Notes under the pieces: generated by a model
Databases searched by the model: none
The model's input: the letters and a program-made list of their open reading frames with translations, nothing else
What the model was told of the DNA's origin: nothing
Part shown: positions 5,530 through 8,534 of the stretch, in pieces
Numbering within the stretch: the first letter of the stretch is position 1
Layout: each line of letters starts with the position of its first letter
Position numbers and translations under genes: made by a program
Assembly: GCF_938045535.1 (NCBI RefSeq)
Contig: NZ_CALIMQ010000038.1
Coordinates: 1-8,534 of the forward strand
Direction of reading: 5' to 3'
DNA length: 8,534 nt
Origin: an uncultured Campylobacter sp.
GTDB lineage: Bacteria > Campylobacterota > Campylobacteria > Campylobacterales > Campylobacteraceae

Positions 5530-8253
5530 CTACTGCCAGCCTAGGGCTTTGCGTTTTAAGCGCATGTCGCTTACCATTTTTAGCGCGAGCGCGACCGGAT
5601 CGGTATCTACGTGCATCACAGAGCCAAGCGCCCGCCTGGTGCCCTCTTTGAAAAAGTGTATGACGTTTGCGGAGCCGTGGATTTGATACTCGACGCAGTG
5701 ATACGAGTCGATGCCCATTAGGCGGAATCCAAGCGAGGCATCGACGCCCTTTTCGTTCGCCCACTCGGGAGAGGTGAAGGCAAGCGGCAGCTCGTAGAGA
5801 TTTTTGTCTAGCACCCCTGCGATACCTGCGAAAATTCCGCTGGAGCGGGTGTTGTCGATGCACTCACCCACGTGCCATACCGGCGGAAGCTCATCTTTTT
5901 CTAAAAACGCCCGCAGCGACGCGCCTGCTTTTTTATACGCGCTTTTTTGGCAAAAGCCCAGCTTCATTAGCGGGAACGACGCGCAGCCGTTGGTTAGGAT
6001 TAGGACGTTATTTTCGATTAGGGTTTGTGCGACATCTATGATAGCGCGCTCATAAGGCACTTTAGGATTGGTGCAGCCGACCATATTTACGATGCCTAAA
6101 ATTTCACCGCTTTTTAGCGCGTGCGCTAACGGCTCCATGCCGCCGTAGTGTTTATGGACGAATTCTACCGAAAAGCCCACTTCGGCCTCGACTTCATACG
6201 GCGGGATATATACCGGCAGTCCCTTGCGCTTTTCGTGAGATTGCAATGCGCGGTCTAGAATTTTACGCGCCAAATTCCTAGTCTCGGCGATATTGCTATG
6301 GTGATGATCGTAGCCTATATGCTCGGCTCCGGGAAGCCTAGCTGATGAGCTTGTGGTAACGACCTTGGTCTGGAAGCAGTTAGCTACATCCATTATCGCA
6401 GGATAGACATCTTGGACATCGGCGATCCACAGATCAAGCGCTCCCGTGCCTATGACAAGTTCGGCAGTTACGGCGTTTGAGAGCGGTACGACGCCCCAGT
6501 TGCGATACATCGCCGATAGCCCAGAACAGCACACGCCGTAAAATGCGATCCCCTGTGCGCCTATTTCACGAGCCTTGTCTTGGTACTCCTTAGAATTTCC
6601 GATCTCCACTATTAAGCTTACTAGTGTCGGCAGATGCCCATGCACGGCGATATTGACCCAGCCTTTTTTAAGCGCGCCCATATTGCTTTTGGAAGTTACG
6701 CGATCTCCTACGCCAAATAGCGCATCCGTAGCGATATTCGCAGCTACTACGCCGGTGAATGTAAAAGCAAGCCCGCAGCGCAAAAGATGCTGCATCACGC
6801 TGCGCCAGTCTCCGTCCGTGCCTACACCCGTTCGGTGATACGCCTCAAAGACTTCGTTATACGCACTAATCGGCAAGATATCCAGCTTCCGCCATACCTC
6901 TTGACGCTCCTTGGGTGCGAGCGCAGTGATGGTTTTATACTCGCCGCTACTTTGCGAAAGGTCTGTCAAAAGCGTATCGGCAAGCTCGATCGCTACCTCT
7001 TTTAACTCTCTGCCTTCAGTTGGAATTCCAAAGGCTTTGGCGGTATTGATGATTTTGTATTCGCCTATGATTGGCAGATCTAGCTTGCCCTGTGCCGCCC
7101 ATTTTAGCGACAGCAGAAGCTCTCTGGCGTGCGCGCCGTGTTGAGCTACGCCCGCAGCTACTTGGCGCAGTAGGTTGCGCGATACGATGAGATCGGCGTC
7201 CGCACCGCAAGTGCCGCGATCGGCCTTTTTAGTAATTTTGCAAGGTCCCATATTACAGATCTTACAGCATACTCCGCTAAGTCCATAACTACACATAGGC
7301 ATCTGTTTATCAAAGCGATCAAACGCCGTATCTACGCCGATCTGCTCCATCCTAAGCATCATTTCACGCACGGCGGGATCGGGGGTTTTCTCAAGTACTT
7401 CTTGCTTTGTAGGGAAGGTCTTTTTGTATTCAAGCAACGCCTTCATATAATCCGCCGTAAATTCCGCCTCGTGAAAATGCTCGAAAAGATTGCCCTGCGC
7501 GTCTTTATGTGTGTGCGGACTAGCCTCTGCGGGCACTAAAACTTTTGGGATGCCGTGCTCGTCAAATCCAATAATCGCGCGATGAGAGTGGGGTTTGTGA
7601 TCATGGCAATGTTCGTCGTGCTCGTATGAGCAGGCGGCGGAATCCTCGTCGCGCTGCTCATGCGAAGACGCCGCAGAATTTGCGCCGTATTCGTGTAAAT
7701 AGGCTGCGAGGTTTTTTTCTTGATCGTGTGGATGGGGCGCAAGATCTTCGTCGTGTAGATGCGAGTGAATTGCGAAGCTATCGCTATGTTCGTGCGAACA
7801 AGAGAAGTGGCCTTTGCTGCTTGGGCTCTTTGCAGGATTTGAGATGGAATTTGTCAAAGAATCAGCCATGGAATTTATTGTAGAGTTTATTGCGGATTTT
7901 TTAGCGTTGCCTGCGCTTTGAGTGCTTGAGTGCGCCGCAAAGTTCGTGCTTGAGGCAGAGCTTGCGCTATCATCGTAGCCAGACGCGGAATTTTTGGCTT
8001 CGCAGTCGCACTCGTCGCAGGAATTCCCACCTGCGGCGCGATTTTTAGAAATTTTGTCGCGAGCATGTGAGGCGGAAGTCATAGAATTAGCGGCAGAATT
8101 TTTAGCAGTGCTTGCACTTTTGTCGAAAACGGATGCGGCGGAGCTTTTGACCGCGTCTGCGGCAAAATTTTCCCCCTTATTCGCAGCGGAATTTTCATCC
8201 GTCGCAGCCTTCTTGCGTGAGCCTTTTTGTTTTGCGATTTTGTCGTTTGCCAT
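5530..8253 (-). CDS. cooS: Ni-CO dehydrogenase (CooS) family protein with altered C-cluster and His-rich N-terminal extension
   Basis: This 907-residue protein has a CooS core of about 617 residues (about 291-907), close to the usual 630-640. The ATG at 8253 is chosen because TAAGGAG lies six bases upstream; a GTG further out (8292) would cross into foreign DNA. Residues 1-147 are Asn/Ser/Ala/Lys-rich with a CDECDC motif near 79-84, and 149-261 hold 21 His. In the core, Cys321 and 329 fit cluster D, and Cys330, 333, 338, 349 fit cluster B. Compared from memory with Carboxydothermus CODH-II, the C-cluster ligands His540, Cys576, Cys727, Cys757, Cys798 and the catalytic Lys835 are present with matching spacing, but the Cys333 position is Asp615 (DVQD instead of DYQC). 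Two of four relay His are Glu378 and Leu381. No cooF, cooC or acs genes are visible. CO chemistry is doubtful; a hydroxylamine-type or other redox role is possible. Family certain, activity not. Confidence 0.88.
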   Translation of the reverse strand: MANDKIAKQKGSRKKAATDENSAANKGENFAADAVKSSAASVFDKSASTAKNSAANSMTSASHARDKISKNRAAGGNSCDECDCEAKNSASGYDDSASSASSTNFAAHSSTQSAGNAKKSAINSTINSMADSLTNSISNPAKSPSSKGHFSCSHEHSDSFAIHSHLHDEDLAPHPHDQEKNLAAYLHEYGANSAASSHEQRDEDSAACSYEHDEHCHDHKPHSHRAIIGFDEHGIPKVLVPAEASPHTHKDAQGNLFEHFHEAEFTADYMKALLEYKKTFPTKQEVLEKTPDPAVREMMLRMEQIGVDTAFDRFDKQMPMCSYGLSGVCCKICNMGPCKITKKADRGTCGADADLIVSRNLLRQVAAGVAQHGAHARELLLSLKWAAQGKLDLPIIGEYKIINTAKAFGIPTEGRELKEVAIELADTLLTDLSQSSGEYKTITALAPKERQEVWRKLDILPISAYNEVFEAYHRTGVGTDGDWRSVMQHLLRCGLAFTFTGVVAANIATDALFGVGDRVTSKSNMGALKKGWVNIAVHGHLPTLVSLIVEIGNSKEYQDKAREIGAQGIAFYGVCCSGLSAMYRNWGVVPLSNAVTAELVIGTGALDLWIADVQDVYPAIMDVANCFQTKVVTTSSSARLPGAEHIGYDHHHSNIAETRNLARKILDRALQSHEKRKGLPVYIPPYEVEAEVGFSVEFVHKHYGGMEPLAHALKSGEILGIVNMVGCTNPKVPYERAIIDVAQTLIENNVLILTNGCASFPLMKLGFCQKSAYKKAGASLRAFLEKDELPPVWHVGECIDNTRSSGIFAGIAGVLDKNLYELPLAFTSPEWANEKGVDASLGFRLMGIDSYHCVEYQIHGSANVIHFFKEGTRRALGSVMHVDTDPVALALKMVSDMRLKRKALGWQ
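7471..7812 (-). other. His-rich metal-binding segment of the CooS-family protein
   Basis: Residues 148-261 contain 21 His, largely as HxH, HDxxH or EHDEHCHDH patterns, mixed with Asp and Glu. Such stretches bind nickel or zinc in proteins such as HypB, CooJ and SlyD. Here it is fused to the enzyme itself, which I do not recall from standard CooS proteins. The second half (GFDEHGIPKVLVPAEASPHT, about 229-248) looks more ordered than the first and may be a small domain. Confidence 0.7.
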
Positions 8254-8259
8254 GGTTGT

Positions 8260-8266
8260 CTCCTTA
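8260..8266 (-). promoter_or_regulatory. Ribosome-binding site deciding the cooS start
   Basis: The minus strand reads TAAGGAG six bases before ATG at 8253. It fixes the start and shows that sequence native to this gene extends at least to about 8270. The promoter is not in the window. Confidence 0.8.
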
Positions 8267-8270
8267 AAAT

Positions 8271-8284
8271 TTATTTTAAAAATA
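8271..8284. other. Junction between Campylobacter-like and Bacilli-like DNA
   Basis: Left of this AT-only stretch lies the cooS ribosome-binding site; right of it begins the 5' leader of a Firmicute rpsL gene on the other strand. Codon use, base composition and protein affinity change across it. The break cannot be placed more closely because the bases here (runs of A and T) fit either side. No transposon end, att site or target duplication is visible. Confidence 0.7.
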
Positions 8285-8309
8285 TGAACCACCTGGATGA
8301 GTGATTCAT
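8284..8309 (+). promoter_or_regulatory. Stem-loop in the rpsL leader
   Basis: ATGAACCAC (8284-8292) pairs with GTGATTCAT (8301-8309) at eight of nine positions (one C-A mismatch) around the loop CTGGATGA. It lies 32 bases before the rpsL start codon and probably belongs to the leader of the str operon transcript. Its intact left arm places the junction at or before 8284. Confidence 0.45.
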
Positions 8310-8323
8310 AAAACTATCGAGGA

Positions 8324-8330
8324 AAGGAGG
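8324..8330 (+). promoter_or_regulatory. Strong Shine-Dalgarno of rpsL
   Basis: AAGGAGG is followed by an 11-base spacer to the ATG at 8342, a Bacilli-like strong ribosome-binding site and the start used for rpsL. Confidence 0.8.
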
Positions 8331-8341
8331 AAACCATAGAA

Positions 8342-8534
8342 ATGCCAACTATTAACCAATTAGTTCGTAAACCTCGTAAATCAAAAGTATCAAAATCAGA
8401 TTCACCAGCACTTAACAAAGGTTACAACTCTCAAAGAAAGAAAGAAACTAACATTTCTTCACCACAAAAACGTGGAGTTTGTACTCGTGTTGGGACTATG
8501 ACACCTAAAAAACCTAACTCAGCTTTACGTAAAT
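8342..8534 (+). CDS. rpsL: 30S ribosomal protein S12, N-terminal 64 codons (Bacilli type)
   Basis: The frame starts MPTINQLVRKPRKSKVSKSD and runs off the window after SALRK, so about the first half of the usual roughly 137-residue protein is present. S12 sits at the decoding centre of the small ribosomal subunit. The hallmark segments RGVCTRVGTMTPKKPNS are intact. The stretch KGYNSQRKKETNISSPQ is the insertion found in Firmicute S12 and absent from the short proteobacterial form, so this is not a Campylobacter gene. Codons are AT-rich (CGT, TTA, AAA, CCA), unlike the neighbouring cooS. Lys56, the site of streptomycin-resistance changes (E. coli Lys42), is wild type; the second hot spot (E. 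coli Lys87) is outside the window. It is divergent from cooS with about 88 bases between starts. Presence here is best explained by a chimeric contig. Confidence 0.95.
   Translation, partial: MPTINQLVRKPRKSKVSKSDSPALNKGYNSQRKKETNISSPQKRGVCTRVGTMTPKKPNSALRK

Noticed and set aside
7994..8287. 97-codon plus-strand frame opposite the CooS extension
   Set aside because: A mirror of the biased Ala/Ser/Asn codons on the other strand; the minus-strand gene has the ribosome-binding site and joins the conserved core in frame.
8254..8292. Upstream GTG start adding 13 residues to the CooS-family protein
   Set aside because: It crosses the foreign junction and has no ribosome-binding site, whereas the ATG at 8253 has an excellent one.
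8342..8534. rpsL as a streptomycin-resistance allele acquired by transfer
   Set aside because: Lys56 is wild type, the other hot spot is not visible, the gene is cut by the window end, and a chimeric contig explains it more simply.

Overview
The bulk of this window (about 199-8270) reads as a chromosome of Campylobacter, most likely one of the higher-GC oral species such as C. gracilis. This rests on moderately GC-balanced genes, spacers packed with AAATTT/AAAATTCCGC words, and the types of protein encoded. All complete genes in this part lie on the minus strand. Genus is a fair inference; species is a guess.

Left end (1-935): an AT-rich stretch carries the C-terminal 65 codons of an unknown plus-strand gene (1-198), which overlaps tail-to-tail with a small exported hypothetical protein on the minus strand (154-516). 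A gene-free spacer with a long imperfect hairpin (617-691) follows. Next is a MuiA/DUF4139-family exported protein (936-2372). Its upstream spacer (2373-2891) is a dense cluster of hairpins containing a duplicated 58-bp module whose flanking stem-loops differ in sequence but keep their pairing.

Middle (2892-5100): an ABC ATPase (2892-3668) and a FecCD/BtuC-type permease (3661-4653) overlap by 8 bp and form a metal-chelate uptake pair without a binding protein or receptor nearby. Their 5' region looks regulated. It has an extended -10 promoter overlapped by a 21-bp dyad, a well-placed 14-codon leader peptide, and stem-loops that could be opened by a translating ribosome.

Right part (5530-8253): a Ni-CO dehydrogenase (CooS) family protein of 907 residues. 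The core keeps the B- and D-cluster cysteines and five of the six C-cluster ligands, but the residue equivalent to Cys333 of Carboxydothermus CODH-II is Asp615. It also carries a roughly 290-residue N-terminal addition made of an Asn/Ser/Ala-rich stretch and a His-rich segment (21 His in about 113 residues). This combination suggests a deviant CooS rather than an ordinary CODH, and is the most interesting item in the window.

Extreme right (about 8284-8534): the sequence abruptly becomes low-GC Bacilli-type DNA, namely the leader, a strong Shine-Dalgarno and the first 64 codons of rpsL (ribosomal protein S12, Firmicute long form), on the opposite strand and about 20 bp from the cooS ribosome-binding site. 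This is almost certainly an assembly or amplification chimera between two oral bacteria rather than one natural locus.
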